DNA of 13,420 nt, taken from Nitrosomonadales bacterium (GTDB lineage: Bacteria > Pseudomonadota > Gammaproteobacteria > Burkholderiales > SG8-41). The DNA is taken from positions 1 to 13,420 of the forward strand of contig VFLF01000016.1 of assembly GCA_009885185.1 (NCBI GenBank), written 5' to 3'. Below, piece after piece: positions 1 through 5,906 of the stretch. Position 1 is the stretch's first letter, and every line of letters starts with the position of its first letter. The notes under the pieces were generated by a model. It searched no databases, was not told the DNA's origin, and saw nothing but the letters and a program-made list of their open reading frames with translations. A program made the position numbers and the translations under genes.

Positions 1-210
1 CACTACAAGGCGCGCAACATGATCGAGCAATGGAAGCTGCCCGACGGCACGCCGATGCGCATCCCGGCGGTGACGCCGAAATTGACCGCAACGCCCGGCG
101 GCACGCGTTGGCTGGGGCCGAAACTCGGCGAGCATACGGCGGAGGTGCTGGCGGGGCTGGGTTACAGTGAGGCTCGGCAGGCGGAACTGCGCGCGAAGGG
201 TGCAATATAG
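1..210 (+). CDS. CaiB/BaiF family (type III) CoA-transferase, C-terminal fragment
   Basis: The frame is open from the first base and stops at TAG 208-210, giving the last 69 residues of a protein that begins outside the window. The tail has the usual ending of CaiB/BaiF CoA-transferases: a PxxxPKLxxTPG-like stretch, then GxHTxEVLxxLGYS and a final short helix ending in an RxKGxI-like sequence. In this family that segment follows the large Rossmann-type domain and closes over the CoA site. These enzymes move CoA between acyl-CoA donors and organic acid acceptors in the cytoplasm. The substrate cannot be told from this fragment, and the catalytic Asp lies upstream of the window. A Bug solute-binding protein gene follows 70 bp later on the same strand, a common pairing in Burkholderiales that suggests organic acid catabolism. 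The family call is fairly firm; the specificity is unknown. Confidence 0.82.
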   Translation, partial: HYKARNMIEQWKLPDGTPMRIPAVTPKLTATPGGTRWLGPKLGEHTAEVLAGLGYSEARQAELRAKGAI

Positions 211-222
211 GGGAATGGTGGT

Positions 223-259
223 TATACTGTAAGTATATGTTTTTATTGAATAATTTTAA
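223..259 (+). promoter_or_regulatory. AT-rich leader with -10-like TATACT and a 29-bp motif repeated elsewhere
   Basis: The spacer between the CoA-transferase stop and the Bug start is abruptly AT-rich. It contains a -10-like TATACT at 223-228 without a convincing -35 box. Positions 231-259 match 25 of 29 bases with 11298-11326, which lies upstream of another gene. It may be promoter DNA, an UP-like element or a protein-binding site. The sequence shows only the base composition and the repeat; the role is inference. Confidence 0.35.
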
Positions 260-280
260 TTTCAGTGATTGGGAGGTGAG

Positions 281-1246
281 ATGAGCCTGCTCCGTGCTAT
301 TGCACTTTTGACCATCGCCGTGCATGCACAGGCACAGGCGCAAACCTATCCGGCGCGCCCGGTGCGCATGGTGGTGGGCTTTCCGCCGGGCGGGTTCACC
401 GACATTCTCGCGCGCCAGATCGGCGACCGGCTCACACCCGTGATGGGCCAAACGATCGTGATCGACAATCGCGCCGGGCAGGCGGGCATCATCGGCGCGG
501 ATATCGTGGCGAAGTCCAAGCCCGATGGCTACACACTGCTGATGGGCCACAACAACTCCAACGCGGTGGCGCCGTCGCTGTATGCCAAGATGCCGTACGA
601 CGTGCGTAAGGACTTTATGCCGATTGCGCTGGCCGGATCGGTGGCGACGCTGCTGGTGGTGCATCCCTCGGTGCCGGCGAAGTCGGTGAAGGAATTCATC
701 GCGGTCGCGGGCAGTACCAAGGGGCAGTTGCGTGTGGCGTCGGCGGGTGTTGGCAGCACGCAGCATCTGGCCATCGAGCGTTTCAAACTCGCCACCGGCG
801 TGCAGATGGTGCATGTGCCGTACAAGGGCAGCGGCCCGGCGGCGATCGATCTGATGGGCGGCCATGTCGATGCCTGCTTTGATGCGCTGGGCGTGGTACA
901 GCCTTATGTGCGCGCGGGCAAACTGCGCGCGCTGGGCGTGGGCACCCTTCAGCGCGTACCGCAGTTTCCGGAACTGGCCACGATTCACGAGCAGGGCATC
1001 AAGGGCTTCGAAAGCGGCTCTTGGTTCGGCGTCTACGCGCCGGCGGGCACGCCCGCTTCCGTGATCGAACGCTGGTCCACCGCGCTGCGCACCCTGCAGG
1101 CGCAACCCGAATTCGCCGAACGCATCATCGGCCTGGGCGGCCAACTCGCCAAGCCCAACACGCCGGCGGAATTCGCCGCATTTATGGAAGTCGAAATCGA
1201 GCGCTGGGGAAAGATCGTGCGCGCGGCAAATGTACGACTGGAGTGA
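281..1246 (+). CDS. Bug-family tripartite tricarboxylate transporter substrate-binding protein (TctC-like)
   Basis: A 321-residue periplasmic solute-binding protein of normal family length. I chose ATG 281 because a strong Shine-Dalgarno (GGGAGGTGAG, 271-280) lies just before it; the longer reading from TTG 269 would place that SD inside the gene. Residues 1 to about 21 form a short signal peptide with hydrophobic core LLRAIALLTIAV and an AQAQAQ cleavage region. Mature Bug hallmarks follow: YPARPVRMVVGFPPGG, then TDILAR, the VPYKGSGPAAxDLxGGHVD segment, and a GxxxGVYAPAGTP-like stretch in the C-terminal lobe. Family members bind carboxylates or other small organic ligands and hand them to TctAB-type membrane subunits, or act as orphan sensors. 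No TctA/TctB gene is nearby, so this is an orphan Bug protein. Ligand unknown. Confidence 0.93.
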   Translation: MSLLRAIALLTIAVHAQAQAQTYPARPVRMVVGFPPGGFTDILARQIGDRLTPVMGQTIVIDNRAGQAGIIGADIVAKSKPDGYTLLMGHNNSNAVAPSLYAKMPYDVRKDFMPIALAGSVATLLVVHPSVPAKSVKEFIAVAGSTKGQLRVASAGVGSTQHLAIERFKLATGVQMVHVPYKGSGPAAIDLMGGHVDACFDALGVVQPYVRAGKLRALGVGTLQRVPQFPELATIHEQGIKGFESGSWFGVYAPAGTPASVIERWSTALRTLQAQPEFAERIIGLGGQLAKPNTPAEFAAFMEVEIERWGKIVRAANVRLE

Positions 1247-1265
1247 GGTGCGGCTCGAGTGAGGC

Positions 1266-1901
1266 TTACTTCCGCTCCTGGCAAATGCGGCAAGCATAAT
1301 CCACCAGCGCATCGGCGGTAACCCCCACCGCCTTGTGCTGCCGCTTGTTGTATTCCTCCGATTCCAGTTCGGTGCGGAATGAATCGTTCAGCCGGTTGAT
1401 CATGTTGAACAAGCCGCACATCATCGATACTTCCACGATCTCGGCGTCGTTGCAGTGTTGGCGCAACTCATTCCACACGCCGTCATCAAACTTGGCGGTG
1501 TTTAACGTCATCGCTTCCGACCACGCCATCACGGCTTTTTCCTTGTCGGTGAACAAAGGGCTCGCGAGATAATCTTTAGCCTGCAGTGCGTCGAATTCCG
1601 CGTCGGTAAGTCCCAGTGCTTGACCAAGCACTCGATTGTGCTGCGTTCAATAGTTGCAATTGTTGACGGTGGAGGTTTTGAGACACGAAAGGTTGCGCAG
1701 CCGCACGTCCGACACCGCGCCGGCGTTGGGCTGGCGCACGGCGGCCACCAGCGGCAGGAACCAGCGCGCCACCAGCGGACTGTGCGACAGGATGCGTTGC
1801 AGATTGGCGGTGCGTCCGAGCATGATATTGCTGGCGTCGAACAGGTCTTTGGTGGGGCCGTTGGCCTCTTCGTCGGTAATGCCGCGGATGCGTTGGGTCA
1901 T
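1266..1901 (-). CDS. AhpD/CMD-like oxidoreductase, candidate selenoprotein (in-frame UGA = Sec85)
   Basis: Read from ATG 1901 to TAA-type end at 1266, this is one 211-residue protein if the single in-frame TGA at 1649-1647 is decoded. Both halves lie in the same frame and both belong to the AhpD/carboxymuconolactone decarboxylase fold. The junction reads NNCNY-UGA-TQHN, where family members usually have NxCxYCxxH. The UGA therefore replaces the second (resolving/attacking) cysteine of the CxxC redox pair, giving C82-x-x-U85 with His88 three residues on. A GGUC-loop hairpin 21 nt after the UGA fits a bacterial SECIS. CMD/AhpD proteins act in peroxide or thiol redox chemistry. The C-terminus adds a second CxxC (C204-R-I-C207). 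An AGGA SD lies 8 nt before the ATG, and a TATAAT box lies upstream. The alternative is a nonsense mutation in a Cys codon, but no other lesion is visible and the downstream half is intact and family-like. Confidence 0.78.
1615..1632 (-). promoter_or_regulatory. Candidate bacterial SECIS element
   Basis: On the minus-strand mRNA the sequence AGUGCUU-GGUC-AAGCACU forms a perfect 7-bp stem with a GGUC tetraloop. The loop begins 21 nt after the UGA at 1649-1647. Bacterial SECIS elements lie just downstream of the Sec codon inside the reading frame, with a G in the first two loop positions. The E. coli fdhF element, as I recall it, also has a GGUC apical loop at a similar distance and is bound there by SelB. 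The bulged U of fdhF is not evident in this upper stem. Structure and position are seen directly; function is inferred. Confidence 0.7.
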
Positions 1902-1935
1902 GACGGTTTTCCTGTCATTGATGGGCGGGGCATGG

Positions 1936-1941
1936 ATTATA
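1936..1941 (-). promoter_or_regulatory. Consensus -10 box for the candidate selenoprotein gene
   Basis: The minus strand carries a perfect TATAAT whose last base is 34 nt before the ATG at 1901. Initiation about 7 nt downstream would leave a 5' leader of roughly 28 nt that includes the AGGA ribosome binding site. No clear -35 hexamer was found at 16-18 bp spacing. Confidence 0.5.
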
Positions 1942-1994
1942 GCTTTTCTCCCGTTTCACACGATTCGCACTTTCCTCCCCCACGGTTGGTGCGC

Positions 1995-2000
1995 TAAGAT
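1995..2000 (+). promoter_or_regulatory. Possible -10 box for the CBS-domain gene
   Basis: TAAGAT lies 36 bp before ATG 2037 in the divergent spacer shared with the candidate selenoprotein gene. The -35 region is poor (TTCCTC about 17 bp upstream), so the call is tentative. Confidence 0.28.
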
Positions 2001-2036
2001 CACCCCCGGGGCAACAACCAATGCGGGCGGTGCACA

Positions 2037-2495
2037 ATGATTATCCGCGACATACTCAATCTCAAGGGCAGCGCGATTTTCAGCATTACGCCGGAGGGTC
2101 GTCTGGCGGATGCGGTGTCGATCATGGTGAAAAACGACATCGGATCGCTGGTGGTGATGGTGGATGGCGCAATGATTGGCATGCTGACTTTTCGCGAAGT
2201 CCTGAAAGGGCTGGACGCGCAACGCGGCAACCTGGGTGATTTACCTGTGCGTGACGTGATGGTGAAAGACCCAGTGATCTGCAAGCCCGATGATACGTCC
2301 GAGTCATTACGCGAGACGATGGCCAGCCAGCACGTTCGCTATGTGCCCGTGCTGAATAATGGCAACCTGCTCGGGGTGATTTCGTTTCACGATATCGCCA
2401 AGTCGGTCATCAAGGAAGCGAGCTTTGAAAATCGCCTGCTCAAACGTTACATCAAGAACTGGCCGGAGGCCGAAGAGCCACCGGCGGCACGCTAG
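2037..2495 (+). CDS. Two-CBS-domain protein
   Basis: A 152-residue cytoplasmic protein made almost wholly of a CBS pair (Bateman module). CBS1 covers about residues 8-60 and contains AVSIMVKNDIGSLVVM and MIGMLTFREVL. CBS2 covers about 72-125 and contains VRDVMVKDP, HVRYVPVLNNG and LLGVISFHDI. A short charged helical tail follows (FENRLLKRYIKNW). CBS pairs of this size bind adenine nucleotides such as AMP or ATP and usually dimerise as sensors, but the ligand cannot be read from the sequence. ATG 2037 is chosen because it begins the canonical MIIRDIL lead-in; the SD is weak. It stands alone: its left neighbour is divergent, and the first PilZ-like gene starts 88 bp downstream with its own possible promoter. 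The fold is confident; the cellular role is unknown. Confidence 0.92.
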   Translation: MIIRDILNLKGSAIFSITPEGRLADAVSIMVKNDIGSLVVMVDGAMIGMLTFREVLKGLDAQRGNLGDLPVRDVMVKDPVICKPDDTSESLRETMASQHVRYVPVLNNGNLLGVISFHDIAKSVIKEASFENRLLKRYIKNWPEAEEPPAAR

Positions 2496-2508
2496 GTACC
2501 GACGGTAC
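2496..2508. repeat. Near-perfect palindrome directly after the CBS gene stop
   Basis: GTACCG-A-CGGTAC has two 6-base arms around one central base and begins at the base after the TAG stop. The loop is too short for a good RNA hairpin and no T-tract follows, so a DNA-binding site is as likely as a weak transcript end. It may also be chance. Confidence 0.25.
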
Positions 2509-2583
2509 ACGTTGCTTCAAATTGCTATTTAATTATTCGGGAACGCGGATGAATGTGAGCAGCGTTACTAGATCAGACATCAC

Positions 2584-4125
2584 ATGTTGAATTGGTTGAA
2601 AGGGGACAAGGTTAATCACCCGTTCGCGGATGCCAGGCATGCGAAAGCCGTGATCGACTCGTTTCCGGCCAACGATCCGTGGCAAACGCTGGAGGACGCC
2701 AACTACTGGCTGCATTCCATTAACCAAACGGCCGGCTTTAAGCTCGTTAAGCGCTTTGAACTGATTGACCAGCTTGATATCGCCACGCGCGAGGCGCAGG
2801 AAAAACTGCTCGATACCTACAACGGTCTGAGAGAGCAGGACAAGATTCAGGAAAAGCGCATCTGGAAAACCAGCAGTGATTTTTGGCATGCGAGCGCGGC
2901 AGGTTACCTGGCCTGTCTGGATCAGGCTCAGGACGACAAAAATGTGTCCGCCGCCACGAAAGGCCAGTGGCTGGTGATTGCTGCTCGCGGAATACGCGCG
3001 CTGCGGCAACAAGTGAAATGGGTGCTGATGCGCTACGGTATGGTGAGACCGGAAATCTGGAAAGAGATCGGGCGTTATACCGCATTTGCTGAAAAGGGCG
3101 GCTTTGCCGATAAGTTGGTGGAGCTTTATCCCGTGTCCGGGCAAAGCACGGTGCACTATGAATTCCTGCGCTTAATGATGCTGTGGGCCTCTTCGCCGAG
3201 CGGACTTTCGCCGGTGGAGCAGGATGTCGCCGAGCGCATCATCGTGCATCTGACAAGCAAATTCCGTTTCGAGATGACGCAGTGGGACGACTGCGGCTAC
3301 CGCTTCGATCTGGATGGCATACTGCCGCCGCTGCGCCTGACGCGTTCGACGACGATTAACGCGGGTACCCGGTTCTTCGATGCCAGTGAGGCGCGTCAGG
3401 CGGCGCAAGCGATGTTGTCGCTGGTGACCGGTACCGGTTCGATGCCGGCCGGTGCGGACTTGGGACCCGGGGTCGAAGCCGTAACAGTGGCTAAGGTGCT
3501 CAAGCATTTGCTGTTCAATTGGGCGAAAGAGATGCCCTCCCGCGCATCCGAACGGCGCAGGACGGCGATGACGCTCCACGTGGTGCATGGTTTTCAGAAC
3601 GTGCAGGGGGCGGTGGCGCCGGAATTGAGCGAAGGCCTCGATTTTTCCGATACGCTAGCCTACGATACCTGGATCGCGGAGGATGTCAGCGTGGGTGGAT
3701 TTGGCGTAATAGTGCCGGCGAACAAGGGGGAATGGTTGAAAGTGGGAGTCTTGCTAGGCGTGCGCACCGAGATTGAATCTTCGTGGAGTGTCGGTATCGT
3801 CCGCCGCGTCAAGAGTGATGAACATCGGCAACACCATGCAGGAATACAATTGATTTCCAGAACCGCACAGTTGGTGCATCTGCGTACGTTAGCCGCAGTG
3901 GAGCAGGGCGGCAAGCGCCAATCTGCCATTTTGCTGAGTACCCAGCCTTCTCCCAATGGAAGTTTGCATGTTATCGCGCGTCATGACTTGTTTGATGGTA
4001 AGGAGCCGCTTGAGGCAATGTACGGCAATCCGGCGCGAACGGTGATGCTGGAGGGGGCGGGGTTGTTGGAAAACAGCGATGACTTTGACTGGCTACGTTA
4101 CAGGTTTTCCGAGCCTTTTTACTAA
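2584..4125 (+). CDS. PilZ-domain protein, tandem paralogue 1
   Basis: 513 residues, not matching any named family I recognise. Residues 1 to about 315 look soluble and helical with no signal peptide or membrane segment. They include blocks shared with the next two genes: WLKGDKVxHPFAD near the start, KWVLMRYG (145-152), and EFLRLMMLWASSPSGLSPVEQDVAER (193-218, shown in part by EFLRLMM and VEQDVAER). The C-terminal part carries a PilZ signature: R320-A-S-E-R324 (RxxxR), then D367-V-S-V-G-G372 (DxSxxG). A beta-rich stretch with WSVGIVRRV and AGIQLISR, typical of PilZ barrels, follows. This predicts c-di-GMP binding in the cytoplasm. ATG 2584 is supported by the aligned starts of the paralogues, although no good SD precedes it. 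A TTGCTT/TATTCG pair at 2512-2539 is a weak promoter candidate. Its target or partner is unknown. Confidence 0.85.
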   Translation: MLNWLKGDKVNHPFADARHAKAVIDSFPANDPWQTLEDANYWLHSINQTAGFKLVKRFELIDQLDIATREAQEKLLDTYNGLREQDKIQEKRIWKTSSDFWHASAAGYLACLDQAQDDKNVSAATKGQWLVIAARGIRALRQQVKWVLMRYGMVRPEIWKEIGRYTAFAEKGGFADKLVELYPVSGQSTVHYEFLRLMMLWASSPSGLSPVEQDVAERIIVHLTSKFRFEMTQWDDCGYRFDLDGILPPLRLTRSTTINAGTRFFDASEARQAAQAMLSLVTGTGSMPAGADLGPGVEAVTVAKVLKHLLFNWAKEMPSRASERRRTAMTLHVVHGFQNVQGAVAPELSEGLDFSDTLAYDTWIAEDVSVGGFGVIVPANKGEWLKVGVLLGVRTEIESSWSVGIVRRVKSDEHRQHHAGIQLISRTAQLVHLRTLAAVEQGGKRQSAILLSTQPSPNGSLHVIARHDLFDGKEPLEAMYGNPARTVMLEGAGLLENSDDFDWLRYRFSEPFY

Positions 4126-4266
4126 ACTACGTCGTGACAGTTGCTAACCTCCAATAGGTGCGTTGGGGGTGCCGTATCCCGTGCCCTGCGTCCGGATGGT
4201 CTTTGCGGTATCAGCAGTCAACCTTTGCTGTGATTGACCTGCGGGACTGTACACGGGATGGGAAAA

Positions 4267-4275
4267 TGTCATAAT
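4267..4275 (+). promoter_or_regulatory. Extended -10 promoter candidate for PilZ paralogue 2
   Basis: TGTCATAAT (TGn plus CATAAT) ends 29 bp before ATG 4305, giving a leader of about 22 nt that contains the GGAGG SD at 4295-4299. The 179-bp spacer (4126-4304) also holds an 8-bp inverted repeat, ATCCCGTG 4176-4183 and CACGGGAT 4252-4259, separated by 68 bp. The long spacer suggests paralogue 2 can be transcribed independently of paralogue 1. Confidence 0.4.
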
Positions 4276-4304
4276 TACAGCCGTTTGGTGCGCCGGAGGC
4301 AAAA

Positions 4305-5876
4305 ATGCTCGATTGGTTCAAAGGCGATAAGGTAGACCACCCCTTCGCGGATGCAAAGCACGCGAAGGAGGTGATCGGCGCTTTTTCCGCCAGCGACCCT
4401 TGGCAGGCGGTGGAGGATGCGAGCCACTGGATCGAATCAGTGAACGCGACCGCGGGCTTCAAGCTGGACAAGCGCTATGAATTGCTGGATGCGCTGGATG
4501 TCGCCGCGCGCCGATCGCATCGCAAGCTGTTCGAGAACTACCTCGCGCTGAAATCAGGCGACTTCATCCACGAAAAGCGCATCTGGAACGTGGTAACGAA
4601 ATTCTGGAAGTTGCTCGCCGATGGTTATCTGATATGCCTGGATCAAGCGCAGAACAGCATGAACGTCGGCAGCGCCATGAAGCCGCGCTTGCCGGTCATC
4701 GCGGCGCGCGGCATGCGCGCGCTGCGCAACCAGATCAAGTGGGTGCTGATGCGCTATGGCATGCTGCGCCCGGAGATCTGGGCCGAGGTCGCGCGCTATA
4801 CCTCGTTTGCCGAGGTAGGCGGGTGCGCCGATGCGATGGTGGACGTTTATCCAGGAGATTCGGCGTCGGTGCGTCACGAGTTTCTGCGCATCATGATGTT
4901 CTGGGCGTCGTCTCCCGGCGGATTGTCGCAGGTGGAGCAGGATATCGCCGAACGCGTGATCGTCCTGCTGACCCCGAAGTTCGGCTTCTCGATCCGGCCG
5001 TCGGATGGCAGTGAATATTGCTTTGACCTCGACGGGCAGCGCCCGCCCTTGCGCTGGATGCCGTCTGTTCCGCCTATGGCCGCCCCCAGATACTTTGACG
5101 CCATCGAAGCGAGCAAGGAAGCACAGGCGTTGCTGACGAAAATCACCAGCACGGGGGCGATACCCTCTGACCTGGTCGTGAACGCTCGCGCTAATATCGC
5201 GGTGGTGACCCGGGTGATGAAGTATTTGCTGCTGAATTGGGCGATGCCCGCGCGCGCCTCGGAGCGCCGCAAAACGGCGATCTCGCTGCAAATAGCGCAT
5301 GGATATGAAAACGTGCTCGGCACAGTGGCGCCGGAACTTGCGGGATCCGGCGAGGGACTCGATTTCGCAAATGCACCCGAGTACGAGACATGGGTGGCGG
5401 AGGATGTGAGTGCCGGCGGATACGGACTGGTGACGCCCGCGGGCAAGGGGGGATGGTTGAAGGTGGGCGTGCTGGTCGGCATCCGGACGGAAACAGATTC
5501 GACGTGGAGCCTCGGCATTGTTCGGCGCGTCAAGAGTGATGTGCATCAGCAATTCCGCATCGGCGTGCAATTGATTGCCAAGGCCCCGATGCCGGTGAAC
5601 TTGAGCCGTGTAGATGGCGGCGCCAAGTCGGAGAATGCCCTGCTGCTGGCGCCGACGCTATCGCTGAACAGCAGTTTGCACATCGTCACGCGCCGCGATA
5701 TTTTTGTCGGCAAGGTTCAGCTGGAAGGAGTGTACGGCAATCCACCGGTCACCGTTTCGCTCGAGGCCGCCGGCACCATTGAAAACGGGGACGATTTCGA
5801 TTGGCTGCGCTTTAAGGCGAGCGAGCAGGAGCAGGTGTCGTTAATATCGTTGAGGCTGGATATATCGGGCCGATGA
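4305..5876 (+). CDS. PilZ-domain protein, tandem paralogue 2
   Basis: 523 residues, collinear with the preceding gene; a hand count over the first 60 residues gives 41 identities. The shared N-terminal blocks recur (WFKGDKVDHPFADAKHA, KWVLMRYG 145-152, EFLRIMM, EQDIAERV). The PilZ signature is intact: R317-A-S-E-R321 and D367-V-S-A-G-G372, followed by WSLGIVRRVKSD. A good SD (GGAGG, 4295-4299) lies 5 nt before ATG 4305. The C-terminus runs about 14 residues past the conserved DFDWLRF ending with an unrelated tail (SEQEQVSLISLRLDISGR), probably a stop codon lost into the spacer. A c-di-GMP-responsive role is inferred from the motif; the long helical region may bind a protein partner. Duplication of the neighbouring gene is the simplest origin. 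Confidence 0.85.
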   Translation: MLDWFKGDKVDHPFADAKHAKEVIGAFSASDPWQAVEDASHWIESVNATAGFKLDKRYELLDALDVAARRSHRKLFENYLALKSGDFIHEKRIWNVVTKFWKLLADGYLICLDQAQNSMNVGSAMKPRLPVIAARGMRALRNQIKWVLMRYGMLRPEIWAEVARYTSFAEVGGCADAMVDVYPGDSASVRHEFLRIMMFWASSPGGLSQVEQDIAERVIVLLTPKFGFSIRPSDGSEYCFDLDGQRPPLRWMPSVPPMAAPRYFDAIEASKEAQALLTKITSTGAIPSDLVVNARANIAVVTRVMKYLLLNWAMPARASERRKTAISLQIAHGYENVLGTVAPELAGSGEGLDFANAPEYETWVAEDVSAGGYGLVTPAGKGGWLKVGVLVGIRTETDSTWSLGIVRRVKSDVHQQFRIGVQLIAKAPMPVNLSRVDGGAKSENALLLAPTLSLNSSLHIVTRRDIFVGKVQLEGVYGNPPVTVSLEAAGTIENGDDFDWLRFKASEQEQVSLISLRLDISGR

Positions 5877-5906
5877 CCTGCGGCATGCGCCGCAAATGGA
5901 GGTAAT

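Noticed and set aside
269..280. Upstream TTG start for the Bug protein
   Set aside because: It would place the strong GGAGGTGAG ribosome binding site inside the coding region and spoil the signal peptide N-terminus.
1266..1631. Separate short gene starting at GTG 1631 (121 codons)
   Set aside because: It has no SD, it begins in the middle of a conserved fold directly after the redox motif, and it is in the same frame as the upstream half. A single UGA-containing gene explains it better.
1647..1901. Pseudogene call for the AhpD-like gene
   Set aside because: There is only one interruption, it is UGA rather than UAA or UAG, it sits at the catalytic Cys position, and a SECIS-like hairpin follows. 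Absence of Sec machinery in the genome would revive this call.
2533..3156. Minus-strand open frame of 207 codons opposite PilZ paralogue 1
   Set aside because: Similar shadows appear opposite the paralogues because the sense strand is conserved; there is no SD or recognisable domain.
4176..4259. 8-bp inverted repeat (ATCCCGTG / CACGGGAT) in the 179-bp spacer before paralogue 2 as an attachment or operator pair
   Set aside because: The arms are 68 bp apart and imperfectly extendable; one such match is plausible by chance in this length. It is noted in the promoter entry only.
4554..5570. Minus-strand open frame of 338 codons opposite PilZ paralogue 2
   Set aside because: The composition (His/Arg/Ala-rich) is typical of an antisense shadow, and the plus-strand frame is conserved between three paralogues.
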